Below are positions 16,814-26,189 of a stretch of DNA of 64,000 bases, one piece after another (position 1 is the first letter of the stretch; the number at the start of each line of letters is the position of its first letter). The position numbers were made by a program, and so were the translations under genes. This DNA is from Rhizobium sp. 16-449-1b. Lineage in GTDB: Bacteria; Pseudomonadota; Alphaproteobacteria; Rhizobiales; Rhizobiaceae. The notes under the pieces are model-generated. The model searched no databases. It was not told the DNA's origin and saw nothing but the letters and a program-made list of their open reading frames with translations. Where the stretch lies: contig NZ_JAGHMH010000003.1 of assembly GCF_017741935.1 (NCBI RefSeq), positions 1 through 64,000 of the forward strand, in the 5' to 3' direction.

Positions 16814-18304
16814 TCAGGCCTGCGCGTGTTTGCGAAACGGATTGAGCGACATTGCAAGCGCGATGTAGGGGCGGATGACCGACCGGCCGAAGATCGGCAG
16901 GAAGGCGAGGTAGATCACCGCGCCGAGGCCGATGCTGAGGCCCAGCGACAGCCAGCGGTTCTGGAAATGCTCGACGATGACAGGGTGAGCGAGCCAGACG
17001 CCGGCGGCCATCAGCAGCGAACCGCAGAGCGGCAGCGCCACGGCCTTCAGCGTGCTCATCGCATCGATGTTGGCGAAGCGCGCCAGCACGTACTGCTGGT
17101 AGGGCAGCGTCAACCAGGCGCGCAGCGTATAGCCGGCCGCAACGGCAACCACACCATAGGGCACGAGTAGCCACGTCAGCACCAGCGTCGCGGCGAGCTG
17201 CAGGGCAGCCACCGAGAGGATCGATTCCGCGCGGTTGACGGCGGAGAGCGCCGACGAGGCGAAGAAGTTCATCACGAAGGGCACGGCCATCAGCACGAGC
17301 ACCGTGGCGATGTCGCCGGCATTGCCCCACTTGTCGCCGAACAGCATGGCGATCATGTCGTTGGACAGAGCGCCGAAGCCGAGCAGCAGCGGAATGGTGC
17401 CGAGTGCCGCGGCGCCGACGATCTTGTTGTAGGCGTTGCGGAAGGCGACGCGGTCGTTCTGCAGCCGCGACAGCGTCACCAGCGCGACACTGCCGATCGG
17501 CGCCAAGACCGCCTGTCCGATCAGCTCGATCAGACGCCACGCAATACGGTAGCGGCCGACTTCGACCGGGCCGTACCAGCGCGAAATGAAGATGTCCTGC
17601 ACGCGGGCAAGCAGCATCCACATCAGCTGCGTGACGACAAGGCTGGTGCTGAACAGGAAGACCGAGCGGAACAGCGGCACGTTGAACCGGAACTTCGGCA
17701 TCCAGGGATAGGCGACCCAGCCGAGCAGCACCGTGACGACGGCGTTGACGGCCGTCTGGGCGACCAGCGCCCACACGCCCCAGCCCATGAAGGCGCAGGC
17801 GACGGCGGTGATGCCGGAAAGCAGGCTTGCGGCGATCGCCTGGGCCGCGAGGTTCTTGTGGCCGAACTCGCGTGCCAGACGCGCATTGTGGATGACGGCA
17901 AGCGACGACACCGGCAGGAGCGGCGCCAGCCAGCGGAGGATCTCGGCGACTTTCGGGTCGCGGACGAGATCGCCGTAATAGGGCGCGAAGACGAAGACGA
18001 CGGCGGCGACGATGGCGCTGAAGGCGATGGTTGCCCAGAAGGCGGTATCGGCCAGTTCCTCATCTAGATCGAGTTGCCGCGTCACCGCGTCACCCAGGCC
18101 GGCATAGGCAAGCACCCTGCCGATCTCGACGAACAGGCTCGCGAGCGCGAAGGTGCCGAAGTCGCCGGGCCCGAGAATGCGCGCGAGAATGACGAAGATC
18201 ACGAAGGTTGCAACCGTGCTCCACGCCACGCGGATGACCGACCAGAGGACGGAAAGCGCGGTCTTCTTCTTCAGCTCGGCGTGGCCAATTGCCGTATCTG
18301 TCAT
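16814..18304 (-). CDS. Polysaccharide flippase (Wzx/MATE-like, MVF superfamily)
   Basis: A 496-residue integral membrane protein with about 12-14 predicted helices, in the oligosaccharide-flippase family (lipid-linked sugar export across the inner membrane). The N-terminal FVIFVILARILGPGDFGTFALASLF is the typical first motif of these proteins, and an LAREFGHKNLAAQAIA segment follows in the loop. The length is normal. No strong ribosome binding site is visible before the ATG at 18304. It sits between a glycosyltransferase and a pyruvyltransferase gene on the same strand, together suggesting a small exopolysaccharide or lipopolysaccharide unit. Confidence 0.88.
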   Translation of the reverse strand: MTDTAIGHAELKKKTALSVLWSVIRVAWSTVATFVIFVILARILGPGDFGTFALASLFVEIGRVLAYAGLGDAVTRQLDLDEELADTAFWATIAFSAIVAAVVFVFAPYYGDLVRDPKVAEILRWLAPLLPVSSLAVIHNARLAREFGHKNLAAQAIAASLLSGITAVACAFMGWGVWALVAQTAVNAVVTVLLGWVAYPWMPKFRFNVPLFRSVFLFSTSLVVTQLMWMLLARVQDIFISRWYGPVEVGRYRIAWRLIELIGQAVLAPIGSVALVTLSRLQNDRVAFRNAYNKIVGAAALGTIPLLLGFGALSNDMIAMLFGDKWGNAGDIATVLVLMAVPFVMNFFASSALSAVNRAESILSVAALQLAATLVLTWLLVPYGVVAVAAGYTLRAWLTLPYQQYVLARFANIDAMSTLKAVALPLCGSLLMAAGVWLAHPVIVEHFQNRWLSLGLSIGLGAVIYLAFLPIFGRSVIRPYIALAMSLNPFRKHAQA

Positions 18305-18359
18305 TCAGTATCCAATCGATTGGGCGCTGAGGCGCAATGCTTCCGGGGCTCGGGACCGC

Positions 18360-19277
18360 TCAAGCGGCCCGGCCCGTCTTCTGGCCGCGCCAATAGGCGA
18401 CCATGCCGGTGAAATTGTCTCTGAGCTGGCTGCGATAGGTGAGCCCCAGCTCATCGCTGAGCTTGCGGCGGCCCATTGCCTCCAGCACTGCCTGGCGAAT
18501 GTCCCAGCGCAGCATGCCGCGCATGTTCGAGCGGCGGTCGAAGAGGTATTTGGCGTAAAGCGCCCCGTTGCCGAAGGCATAGCCGCTCTGCAGCTTCTTC
18601 ACGTCGCCGAGTTCCCGGCGCCCGTGGAAATGCTTCACAGCGAAATCGGGAATGTATTCGACGCGGATGCCGGAATTGAAGGCGCGGTGCACGTAATCTG
18701 TGTCCTCGCCGGAGCGGAAGGGCGAGCCGGCGCCAAAGCGCGTGTCGAACAGACCGACCTTGTCGATCAGCGCACGCGGAAATGCCATGTTGGCGCCATG
18801 GATGAACCCGCCGGCATGCAGCTCGCTCGTCAGCACGGCAGGCTCCAGCTCGGGCTTGATCGTGACAGGCAGATCGCGCGCGTCGCCAAGCTCGATACGA
18901 CCGCCCCGCATGACGATGTCGGTGTCGGCGGCAAAGAGCGCTGCAATCACCGTGAAATAATCGGGAAACACTTCACAATCATCATCCGTGAAGGCGATGA
19001 TCCGGCCCTTGGCGGCAGCCAGCCCGCTATTGCGCGCAACTGAAAGACCGGGCTTCGCTTCGGAAACGAGATGGGTGCTGATCGGCGCCGTCTTTGCCCA
19101 CTCGCTGACGATTGCGGACGTGTTGTCGGTGGAACCATTGTCGACGAAGACGAGTTCCAGGCTCAGATCGCTGGCCTGGCGCGCGGCATTCGATACGGCA
19201 TCCAGGCAGTTCGTCAGTCCATAAGCCCGATTTCTCGATGAGATGATCAGGCTGATGTCCACGGGCTGAGGAGGCAT
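18360..19277 (-). CDS. Family 2 glycosyltransferase
   Basis: A 305-residue GT-A glycosyltransferase. Residues 6-14 (DISLIISSR) begin the fold, VFVDNGSTDNT near 40-52 is the nucleotide-sugar site and the AFTDDDCEVFPDY segment carries the DxD-like metal-binding acids. The late GEDTDYVHRA matches the ED catalytic motif of family 2. No membrane segment is seen apart from a possible short amphipathic helix. The start at 19277 follows GGGA; the frame is open upstream into an AT-rich region. It heads a three-gene polysaccharide group. Confidence 0.88.
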   Translation of the reverse strand: MPPQPVDISLIISSRNRAYGLTNCLDAVSNAARQASDLSLELVFVDNGSTDNTSAIVSEWAKTAPISTHLVSEAKPGLSVARNSGLAAAKGRIIAFTDDDCEVFPDYFTVIAALFAADTDIVMRGGRIELGDARDLPVTIKPELEPAVLTSELHAGGFIHGANMAFPRALIDKVGLFDTRFGAGSPFRSGEDTDYVHRAFNSGIRVEYIPDFAVKHFHGRRELGDVKKLQSGYAFGNGALYAKYLFDRRSNMRGMLRWDIRQAVLEAMGRRKLSDELGLTYRSQLRDNFTGMVAYWRGQKTGRAA

Positions 19278-19851
19278 TCGGGTTCCCTTCTGCAGTCGAT
19301 GTCGGGGAAAGGGTAGGGCGCTCCCCCAACCTCGGCAAGAAACATTTTGCGTTGCAGCAAACCAATACAGTTTGCTGAAAAACCAAAACAATGTGGTGAT
19401 TTCTTGCTGGTATATTATTAATCGCAGCCGAATGATATTAATGCGATATTATTTCTTGAATGAAGAAAAGTAATTGTAATAATTCGTGTTTATTTAATAT
19501 TCACAAAGTCGTAATTCTGTTTGTTTGCTTCTGATTATTGTCGAAATAAATCAAATTTAAGCATTGCGAATATAAAAATATATAGAATGTCAATAAAGTT
19601 GCTTACGTCGTTTTCTCATTGCCGCATTGCGCTTCTTCGCACTGGCGAAATGGCTGAGAGGTAAAAGACAGCTGTTCTCGCCGGACCAATATCGACCAAG
19701 AAGACCGGCCGGATCGGACGTTTTTGCCAGAGAAAAACCCGCCGCATAACTTGGAAGCATGCGACGGGTCCGAGTAGAAATTGCAGAATGCGACCAACGG
19801 GTGTGTCCTGGCGGTAGTGGATGAAGCTCCGCTGGCCTAGCCGCCGACGCG
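19278..19851. other. Intergenic region with an AT-rich core
   Basis: The 574 bases hold no convincing gene. Positions about 19370-19610 are strongly AT-rich compared with the surrounding GC-rich DNA, with many runs of A and T. This fits a promoter region or binding site for nucleoid or Ros/MucR-type proteins ahead of the polysaccharide genes. The remainder (19610-19851) separates this group from the end of the next minus-strand gene. Short frames there have no ribosome binding site or family. Confidence 0.55.
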
Positions 19852-21411
19852 CTATTCCTCGTGCGTCAGCCACTTCTGAATGACTGGAACATCGTCATCG
19901 CCAAGCAGGTGCCCCGTCGGAATGACCGTCGAATCGACGGTTGCGCCAGATGTCTTCAGCCGTGTTTCGAGGTCGCTTGCATATTTCCCATAGGCATCCG
20001 TCTTGCCGCTGATGACAAGCAGATCGGTGCCTTTCAGGTCCGCATGCGGAAATTCGCTGAGCACAGGCATGGAGCGCAGCAGTACCGCTTTGTGCACCAG
20101 GTTCGGGTGCAGGTAGAGAAGCGAGTTCAGCAGATTGGCGCCGTTGGAGTAGCCGACATAGACGAGCTTCTTCGGATCGAGCCCATAGGATTTGACCGCG
20201 CCGTCGATGAAGGCGGCGAAAGCCTCAGCCTCGTTCTTGATGTCCTGCTGGTCGAAGGAGAACGGCGTGATGCGCTTGTACCAGCGCGGAATGCCTTCTT
20301 CCGTCGCGCGTCCGCGCACACCAAGCAGCGTCGCACGCGGCGCCACCTTGTGCAGCAGCGGCATCAGCGTCGTCTCGTTGCCGCCCGACCCGTGCAGCAG
20401 CACCAGAACCGTGCCGTCAGGGTTCGGCGGCGTATAGAAGCGGTGCACGAAGGGCAACTCGCGATAATTGATCCGGGGTTCGCCCGGCATCGAAAACTGC
20501 GGCAGAACCACCTTCAGGTCCTTCAGATCGGTGATCGGGTCCTTCGGGACAAACAGCTTCTCGCCAAGCGTCGCCGCCGGCTCGTCAATCATCATGCCCG
20601 GCTTGTCGGTTGCAAGCTCGATCAGCGTGCCGCCCGGCTCACGCACATAGAGTGAGCGGAAATACTTGCGGTCGTGCACGTTGATGTCGGAGGCGCTCGC
20701 ACCCTCGCTCTTCAGTGCATCATGAACCTTCGACAGCGCCGCATCATCCTCTGCTCGGAAGGCCACATGGTCAAAAGTGCCCGTTCCCGGCGCGCTCGAC
20801 CAGAATCCCCTCGCGTTCCTGATGTCGACGATATCGCCGGACTGCGAAACCAGTCGGTCGATATTGCCGCGGTTTTCCTGGAAGCTGTAACCGAAGTGGC
20901 TCTCGACAAAGGCACGGCTCTTTTCCGGCTCCTCGGTCAGCATCGTCGTCCCGCGCACGCGCTGCACGGCGTGCTCGACCGGAATGCCCGCGCCATGCCA
21001 GGGAGCAGGCGATTTCAGCGCCGGCGTGCCGGCAAGCTTGACGATGATGTTGTCGGGATCCTTGAGCCGCAGCACCGGCTCGCCGAATTCGTCGGCCGGA
21101 CCTTCCGTGCGGACGCCGAAGCTCATCGCCCGCGTCAGCCAGTAGCCGATGCTGGAAGGGTCGATCGCCAGCGCCAGTTCGCTGAGTTGCCCGAACCCGG
21201 CGCGGCCAGGAGCGCCATCTTCCCAGACAAGGAATGTCACGAGCGAGCCGGGCGTGGCTTCCGCGTCACCATAGAAGAGGTGCAGCTGCGTCGCGTCTTC
21301 GAAGCCGGCGGTCTGCTTGACCAGCCGCATGCCGAGAAAGCCGGCGTAGAAGTCGACGTTCGCCTGCACCTTTCGGGTCAGCAGCGTGATGTGGTGTATG
21401 CCTGAAGCCAT
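19852..21411 (-). CDS. Fusion of ring-cleaving dioxygenase-like (VOC) domains with a carboxylesterase-type hydrolase
   Basis: A 519-residue protein with three modules. Residues about 3-115 and 130-265 are two vicinal-oxygen-chelate modules (GIHHITLLTRKVQANVDFY with the first metal His, then FDHVAFRAEDD and REPGGTLIELAT). This resembles MhqO-type extradiol dioxygenases. Residues about 310-519 form an alpha/beta hydrolase with LLHGSGGNETTLMPLL, the nucleophile elbow GYSNGAN, the Asp in ISGKTDAYGKY and the His in PTGHLLGDDD, resembling MhqD-type esterases. In Bacillus those two activities are separate genes used against quinones and hydroquinones. Here they are fused, so a linked two-step reaction is plausible. 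The start at 21411 was chosen from domain fit; no good ribosome binding site decides it, and the frame is open to 21537. Confidence 0.78.
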   Translation of the reverse strand: MASGIHHITLLTRKVQANVDFYAGFLGMRLVKQTAGFEDATQLHLFYGDAEATPGSLVTFLVWEDGAPGRAGFGQLSELALAIDPSSIGYWLTRAMSFGVRTEGPADEFGEPVLRLKDPDNIIVKLAGTPALKSPAPWHGAGIPVEHAVQRVRGTTMLTEEPEKSRAFVESHFGYSFQENRGNIDRLVSQSGDIVDIRNARGFWSSAPGTGTFDHVAFRAEDDAALSKVHDALKSEGASASDINVHDRKYFRSLYVREPGGTLIELATDKPGMMIDEPAATLGEKLFVPKDPITDLKDLKVVLPQFSMPGEPRINYRELPFVHRFYTPPNPDGTVLVLLHGSGGNETTLMPLLHKVAPRATLLGVRGRATEEGIPRWYKRITPFSFDQQDIKNEAEAFAAFIDGAVKSYGLDPKKLVYVGYSNGANLLNSLLYLHPNLVHKAVLLRSMPVLSEFPHADLKGTDLLVISGKTDAYGKYASDLETRLKTSGATVDSTVIPTGHLLGDDDVPVIQKWLTHEE

Positions 21412-21473
21412 AGAGGGGAGCCCGGATTGCATTGGGTACAGAAGGAGCGCGGAGATGAAGGTGAGGATAACAG

Positions 21474-23087
21474 TCATATCGTTGCGTTTGCTTGGTGCCT
21501 TGTTTGCTCTCCATAAAGAATTAGGGCATCTCCGCAAGGCTGCAAATCCAAAGTCTGAACATCCTGCAGCGCAAGTTCCAGCTGCTGCCGCGTCGGCGGC
21601 TTGATCATGTAGGCCCGCGCGCCAAGCGTTTTGGCGCGCTCCATGTCGTCCTCATCGCTTGATGTGCTTAGGATGAAGGCCGGTATCGTCCTCAGCCGCG
21701 CGTCGCGTGAAAGCGCCTCCAGAACCTCGAACCCATCCATGATCGGCATGTTGATATCGAGCAGGATGAGGTCGATCAAAGGATCGTGACCACCGGTTGC
21801 CCGCTCCTGAAGAAACCGCATCGCCTCAAGGCCGTTCGAAGCGAGATGCAGGTTGAACGTCACCTTCTCACGCCTCATCAGCTTGATCTTCAAAAGCTGC
21901 ACATCTGCCGGGCTGTCTTCGACCAGAAGCACCTCGGCCACCCGGCCGATCTTATCCGTGCGCTGCTCCTCTTGCCGTGGGCTTGCCGCCCCCTTGGGCG
22001 CCCTGTCCGCCTCACTCAAGGCCAGCGGCAGCTCCATGATGAAGGTCGTGCCGCCGCCATCGGCATCCTCGCACCAGATGGCGCCGCCATGCAGCTGCGC
22101 GATCCGCCGGCAGATCGCCAGCCCGAGCCCCGTCCCCTCGATGCCGCGCCCGACCAGCCGCTTGAATGGCTGGAAGATCAGTTCGCGATGATCGCGCGCG
22201 ATGCCGGGCCCGTTGTCGCTGACGGCGATCCGGCAGAGCGTGCCTTCGCCTTGTGCCGAGATGCGCACGCGCGGCACCCCGGCCTCGCAATATTTGATGG
22301 CGTTGGAGATGATGTTCTGCAGCATCTGCACCAGAAGCGTCCCGTCGCCCATCACCTGGGGCAAGGAGCTACGCTCGATCTCGGCGCCACGGCTGCTGAT
22401 CTGTTCGCGCAGATTGCGCTCCACCTGGTCGACGATCGCCGACAGCGAGACCGGCTTGGCCTCGAGATCGCCGGAGGCCTCGAGCTTCGAGAAGCCCGAC
22501 ACCTTGACGATCAGCTCCTCCATGTGGTCGGCCGCGCTGAGCACGTAGCCGAGCAGGTCGTGATCGTCATGCGCGAGCGAGGGCGATGCCTGCAGCAGCC
22601 TGCTGAACGACTTGATCGTCCGCAGCGGCTCCTTCAGGTCGTGGGCCATGGCGCGGGTGAAAATCTCGAGTGATTGCTGCTTCTGCTCCAGCTTGGCCGC
22701 GAGATCGCCATGCATGATGGCGCTCTGGATGCAGCGGTGCAGCGTCTCCGGCGAAAGCGTGTCCTTGGTGAGATAATCCCGCGCGCCGCCCTTCATCACT
22801 TCGACGGCGATCGTCTCGCTTCCCTGGCCAGTCAGCATGATCACGTTGGCGGAGGGGTCGAGCTTCAATATCTCCTCGAGCACACCGACGCCGTCGCGGC
22901 CCGGCAGCGAGTAGTCGAGCAACACGCAATCCGGCCGCTTCTGCGCGTTGAGCGCTATGCCCTCGTCGCCGTTTTCAGCCTCGTAGACCACATAGTTCGC
23001 GCCCGGCGCGCGCGCCAACATCCGCCGGTAAACCTCGCGGTCGTCGATATTGTCGTCGATAACAAGTACCGCGCTGCCCTCGGCCAT
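21474..23087 (-). CDS. Hybrid sensor histidine kinase (receiver-kinase-receiver)
   Basis: A 537-residue cytoplasmic protein. Residues 5-125 form a receiver with phosphoacceptor Asp58 (VLLDYSLPG). A kinase core follows, with the phospho-His in AHDLKEPLRTIKSF near residue 160 and an ATPase domain (N-box ISNAIKYCEA, G-boxes DNGPGIA and GTGLGLAICRRI). The C-terminal receiver (about 395-520) has its Asp in ILLDINMPIMDG and resembles the Rcp1 type. There is no membrane or PAS input domain, so its signal probably comes from partner proteins. It ends about 60 bases before the dioxygenase-esterase gene and follows a receiver gene by 4 bases; all are on the minus strand and probably one operon. Confidence 0.9.
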   Translation of the reverse strand: MAEGSAVLVIDDNIDDREVYRRMLARAPGANYVVYEAENGDEGIALNAQKRPDCVLLDYSLPGRDGVGVLEEILKLDPSANVIMLTGQGSETIAVEVMKGGARDYLTKDTLSPETLHRCIQSAIMHGDLAAKLEQKQQSLEIFTRAMAHDLKEPLRTIKSFSRLLQASPSLAHDDHDLLGYVLSAADHMEELIVKVSGFSKLEASGDLEAKPVSLSAIVDQVERNLREQISSRGAEIERSSLPQVMGDGTLLVQMLQNIISNAIKYCEAGVPRVRISAQGEGTLCRIAVSDNGPGIARDHRELIFQPFKRLVGRGIEGTGLGLAICRRIAQLHGGAIWCEDADGGGTTFIMELPLALSEADRAPKGAASPRQEEQRTDKIGRVAEVLLVEDSPADVQLLKIKLMRREKVTFNLHLASNGLEAMRFLQERATGGHDPLIDLILLDINMPIMDGFEVLEALSRDARLRTIPAFILSTSSDEDDMERAKTLGARAYMIKPPTRQQLELALQDVQTLDLQPCGDALILYGEQTRHQANATI

Positions 23088-23091
23088 GAGG

Positions 23092-23517
23092 TCACCCCTC
23101 CAGAGGCAATATGGCGATCTCGAACCAGTATTCCTTCAGCCTCTGGATCGCCGCGAAAAGACCGTCGAGATCGACAGGCTTCTGGACATAGGTGTTGGCG
23201 CCGAGCGCGTAGCAGCCCTCGATATCGCGCTCGTCGTCAGATGTGGTCAGGATCACCACCGGGATTTTCCTCCAGGCCGGGTTGGACTTGATCGCCTCCA
23301 GCGTCTTGCGGCCGTCGAGTCCCGGCATGTTGAGGTCGAGCAGGATGAGGCCCGGCCGTGTTTCCATCGTGGCCAGCAGATCCAGCGCCTGTTGGCCCGA
23401 TGGCGCCCATTGCACCGGGTTCTTGAGCTTGGCGCGCTTGAAGGCGCGGATCGTTGCTTCGTAATCGTCCTCGCTGTCCTCGACGATCAGGATCGGCTGT
23501 GTTTCACGGTGCTGCAT
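23092..23517 (-). CDS. Single-domain response regulator, Rcp1-like
   Basis: A 141-residue receiver with nothing attached. The acidic pocket is EDSEDD near residue 13, the phosphoacceptor is Asp61 (LLDLNMPGLDG), the Thr/Ser switch lies in ILTTSDDERD and the conserved Lys is in YVQKPVD. The pattern, including the EDS-D-D start, fits the Rcp1-like regulators that work with phytochrome-like kinases. The start at 23517 follows GAGGGG by about 4 bases and overlaps the upstream kinase gene by 14 bases. It probably carries phosphate between the membrane kinase before it and the hybrid kinase after it. Confidence 0.9.
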   Translation of the reverse strand: MQHRETQPILIVEDSEDDYEATIRAFKRAKLKNPVQWAPSGQQALDLLATMETRPGLILLDLNMPGLDGRKTLEAIKSNPAWRKIPVVILTTSDDERDIEGCYALGANTYVQKPVDLDGLFAAIQRLKEYWFEIAILPLEG

Positions 23518-25651
23518 GCTGCCCCTCGCGCTTGTGACCCAATGTAAAATAGAAGGTTGTGCCATGGCCAACCTCTGACTCCAGCCAGACGTCGCCCTCG
23601 TGACGGCCGATGATCTTGCGCACGAAGGTCAGCCCGGCGCCGGTGCCGTCGTCCGATTCCTGCGTCTTTTCCAGCCGCTTGAAGATGCGGAAGATATCCT
23701 CGTGAAACTCGCGGGGAATGCCCTTGCCGTTATCGCGCACGAAATAGACGTCGCTCGTCCGGCGCCCGTCTTCGCCCAAAAGCTCGGCGACGTGACCGAC
23801 GGTGACGATCGGCTCGGGCTTGTCGTTGTATTTCACGGCATTGGTGATCAGGTTGCGATAGACCTCCGTCAGCCGCAGCGAATCACAGACGACGTCAGGA
23901 AGCTGCCCCTCGACCAGCACCTTCGCCCGCCGCTCTTCCAGATAAAGCTCCATGGTCGAGACCACGTCCTTGACGATGGCATGGACGTCGGTGCGCTTCA
24001 CCGCCAGCTGCTGCCGCCCGATGCGCGAGAAATAGAGCAGGTCGTTGACCAGCTTCTCCATGCGCTGGCTCAGCCGGACAATGCGGTTGATGCGACGCAC
24101 GCCGTCCTCGTCGAGCACCGTCTCGTAGTCCTCAAGCAGAAAGCGGGAATGGTTGTGCATTCCGCGCAGCGGCTCCTTCAGGTCATGCGAGGCGATATAG
24201 GCGAACTCGTCGAGATCGGAATTGCTGCGCTCCAGATCGGCTGTGTAGGCCTGAAGCTGGCGGAACATCGTCCGCAGCTGCTCCTCCTGCTGCACCCGCA
24301 GGCTGATGTCGCGCAAAATGGCGACGAAGGTAACCGTCGTCCCGGTCCGGAAGGCGCTCAGCGACACGTCGAGCGGGAATGTCTCGCCATTGCGCCGTAT
24401 GCCTGAGATCGTACCCGTCGTCCCTGTCCCACCTTCCTCGCTCAAGAGCAGCGATCGCCGGAAATAGTCGTCGAGCCCTGCATGGAAGGTCTCCGGCAGC
24501 AGGATATGGACGCTCTCTCCGATCGCCTCCCTCGACGTCCGGCCGAACATCTCCTCGGCCGCCGGATTGAACAGCGAAATCTTGCCCTGCGGGTCCATGG
24601 CGACGATCGCGTTCGGCGTGTTGCGCGTCACCGTGTCGAAGCGGATGCGCTCTGCATCCAGGCTGTCGCTCTTGCGCTGGAAGAAGAACACGAAAGTCGC
24701 CACCAGCCAGAGCATGCCGACGGTGATGGCGCGGTTCGTCGCCTCGTAGCCATAGCCTTCACCATGCCGGTCGACGGCGAGAAAACCGAGCAGGATCAGA
24801 ATGGAGCAGACGAAGGCAAGATTGAAGGGCGCGGTCCGGCTGTTGAACCACAGCGAGGTCAGGATCAGCGGCACATAGATCATGCCGTTCACCACCCCGA
24901 GCGGGGTGTAGAGATCGATCATCAGCCCGATGAAGCACAGCGCGCCCGGCAGCCAGACAGGCATGCCGCCATGATGATCCGGCTGCAGCCACCAGGATCG
25001 CACCAGCATCGCCGAGCCGAGCAGCGTCACGCCGGCGGCGGTATGCACCGCCATGCCGATGTTCGATCCCCAGCGATAGATATGCTCGGTATGCATCGCG
25101 TATCCGGCAAGGGCCGCGATGCCGAGGCCGATCACCACATAGCCGACGAGCTCCTCGAACAGCCTTGCCTTGCCGGCGCGGTCCGGCGGAGTTAGCGCCA
25201 GCGAGAGGTTGGAGAAGAACATGATCACGGCGGTGTTCAGCGCCATGCCACCGCCGACGCGGCCGAAGAATGCCGGATCGACGAAAATGCCGGCCAGAAA
25301 GCGCTCCATGATCTGCGGTTGGCGTCCGACGAATGTTAGCTCGATCAGCCGCACCCCGCTCATCGCGGCGGCGAGCGAAAACAGCAGGAAAGCGGCAAGG
25401 CGCGCATTGGCGCCGGTGTAGACGGAGATGACGAGCGCGATCCCGGTCAGGCAGAAGCATATCGCCGTGTTGATCGCCATCGCCGGCGAGTCCGGGATCA
25501 GGAAAAGAAGAGGCTCGATCTGCCGCACCCAGGCGAGAAGGATAACGGCGCCCAGCACGAGCAGCAGCACGCCGAGCACGATCGTCGTCAAACGGTGTCG
25601 TTCCTGGCGCCAGGGGGCACTCGTCCTTCGACCAATGATCGGCTTCACCAC
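23504..25651 (-). CDS. Membrane-bound PAS sensor histidine kinase
   Basis: A 715-residue protein. Residues about 20-330 hold some eight or more hydrophobic helices in an integral-membrane sensor of the MASE kind. A PAS domain follows (about 335-455, with NTPNAIVAMDPQGKI). Then come a HisKA-type region with the phospho-His in ASHDLKEPLRGMHNH and an ATPase domain (NLITNAVKYND, DNGKGIP, GTGAGLTFVRKI). The DLKEPLR helix is typical of phytochrome-like kinases. It is the only membrane sensor in the block and is the probable input for the receiver and hybrid kinase encoded just downstream. The ligand sensed cannot be read from the sequence. Confidence 0.9.
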   Translation of the reverse strand: MVKPIIGRRTSAPWRQERHRLTTIVLGVLLLVLGAVILLAWVRQIEPLLFLIPDSPAMAINTAICFCLTGIALVISVYTGANARLAAFLLFSLAAAMSGVRLIELTFVGRQPQIMERFLAGIFVDPAFFGRVGGGMALNTAVIMFFSNLSLALTPPDRAGKARLFEELVGYVVIGLGIAALAGYAMHTEHIYRWGSNIGMAVHTAAGVTLLGSAMLVRSWWLQPDHHGGMPVWLPGALCFIGLMIDLYTPLGVVNGMIYVPLILTSLWFNSRTAPFNLAFVCSILILLGFLAVDRHGEGYGYEATNRAITVGMLWLVATFVFFFQRKSDSLDAERIRFDTVTRNTPNAIVAMDPQGKISLFNPAAEEMFGRTSREAIGESVHILLPETFHAGLDDYFRRSLLLSEEGGTGTTGTISGIRRNGETFPLDVSLSAFRTGTTVTFVAILRDISLRVQQEEQLRTMFRQLQAYTADLERSNSDLDEFAYIASHDLKEPLRGMHNHSRFLLEDYETVLDEDGVRRINRIVRLSQRMEKLVNDLLYFSRIGRQQLAVKRTDVHAIVKDVVSTMELYLEERRAKVLVEGQLPDVVCDSLRLTEVYRNLITNAVKYNDKPEPIVTVGHVAELLGEDGRRTSDVYFVRDNGKGIPREFHEDIFRIFKRLEKTQESDDGTGAGLTFVRKIIGRHEGDVWLESEVGHGTTFYFTLGHKREGQHAAP

Positions 25652-25814
25652 GCGTTGCTCTCCCGTCCGGCGGTTACTATTTCCAGAATTGAAAATTATT
25701 CAATATACATCTGCCGCGATAGTTGCGGCTTCGGCGCCGACCGGCAATATGCCTTATACGGATGCTGTGCCCTGCGGTCGAACGGGTCGCCGGCGCGAGC
25801 ACGGGAGGGTGGTA

Positions 25815-26189
25815 ATGCCGGCGGTATTTTACGTGGACGACAGCCGCGACGACCTGTTTTACGCGCAATATGTCTGCCGCAAGGAACGCCCCGACATCGC
25901 TCTTTCCTGCTTCCAGGCCGTCGATGCCGCCTTCGAAGCGCTCTGTGTATCCGCCGCCGAAGGCCTCGCGCTGCCCGCTCTGCTGATCGTCGATCTCTAC
26001 ATGCCTGTCGATAGCGGCATCGGCCTCGTCACGCGCCTGCGCGCCGATCAACGCTTCGCCTCGATGCGAATCGCCGTCTGTTCCGGCTCGGACGCGGCGG
26101 CGGATCGGGAGCGGGCCTTGGCCTGCGGGGCGGATCTATACGTCGAAAAACCGATCGACCTCAGTGCACTCGTGGATCTCGGCCAATAG
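25815..26189 (+). CDS. Single-domain response regulator
   Basis: A 124-residue receiver, divergent from the kinase gene on its left. The acidic residues lie in YVDDSRDD near 6-13, the phosphoacceptor is Asp60 (LIVDLYMP), the switch Ser in VCSGSDA and the Lys in YVEKPID. No output domain is attached. The start at 25815 follows GGGAGGG by about 5 bases, which decides it over the long upstream extension of the frame. The 163-base divergent gap to the kinase gene probably carries promoters for both directions, suggesting joint control. Confidence 0.86.
   Translation: MPAVFYVDDSRDDLFYAQYVCRKERPDIALSCFQAVDAAFEALCVSAAEGLALPALLIVDLYMPVDSGIGLVTRLRADQRFASMRIAVCSGSDAAADRERALACGADLYVEKPIDLSALVDLGQ

Noticed and set aside
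19616..19873. An 85-codon minus-strand frame past the dioxygenase-esterase gene
   Set aside because: It overlaps the end of the real gene and lacks a ribosome binding site and recognisable sequence.
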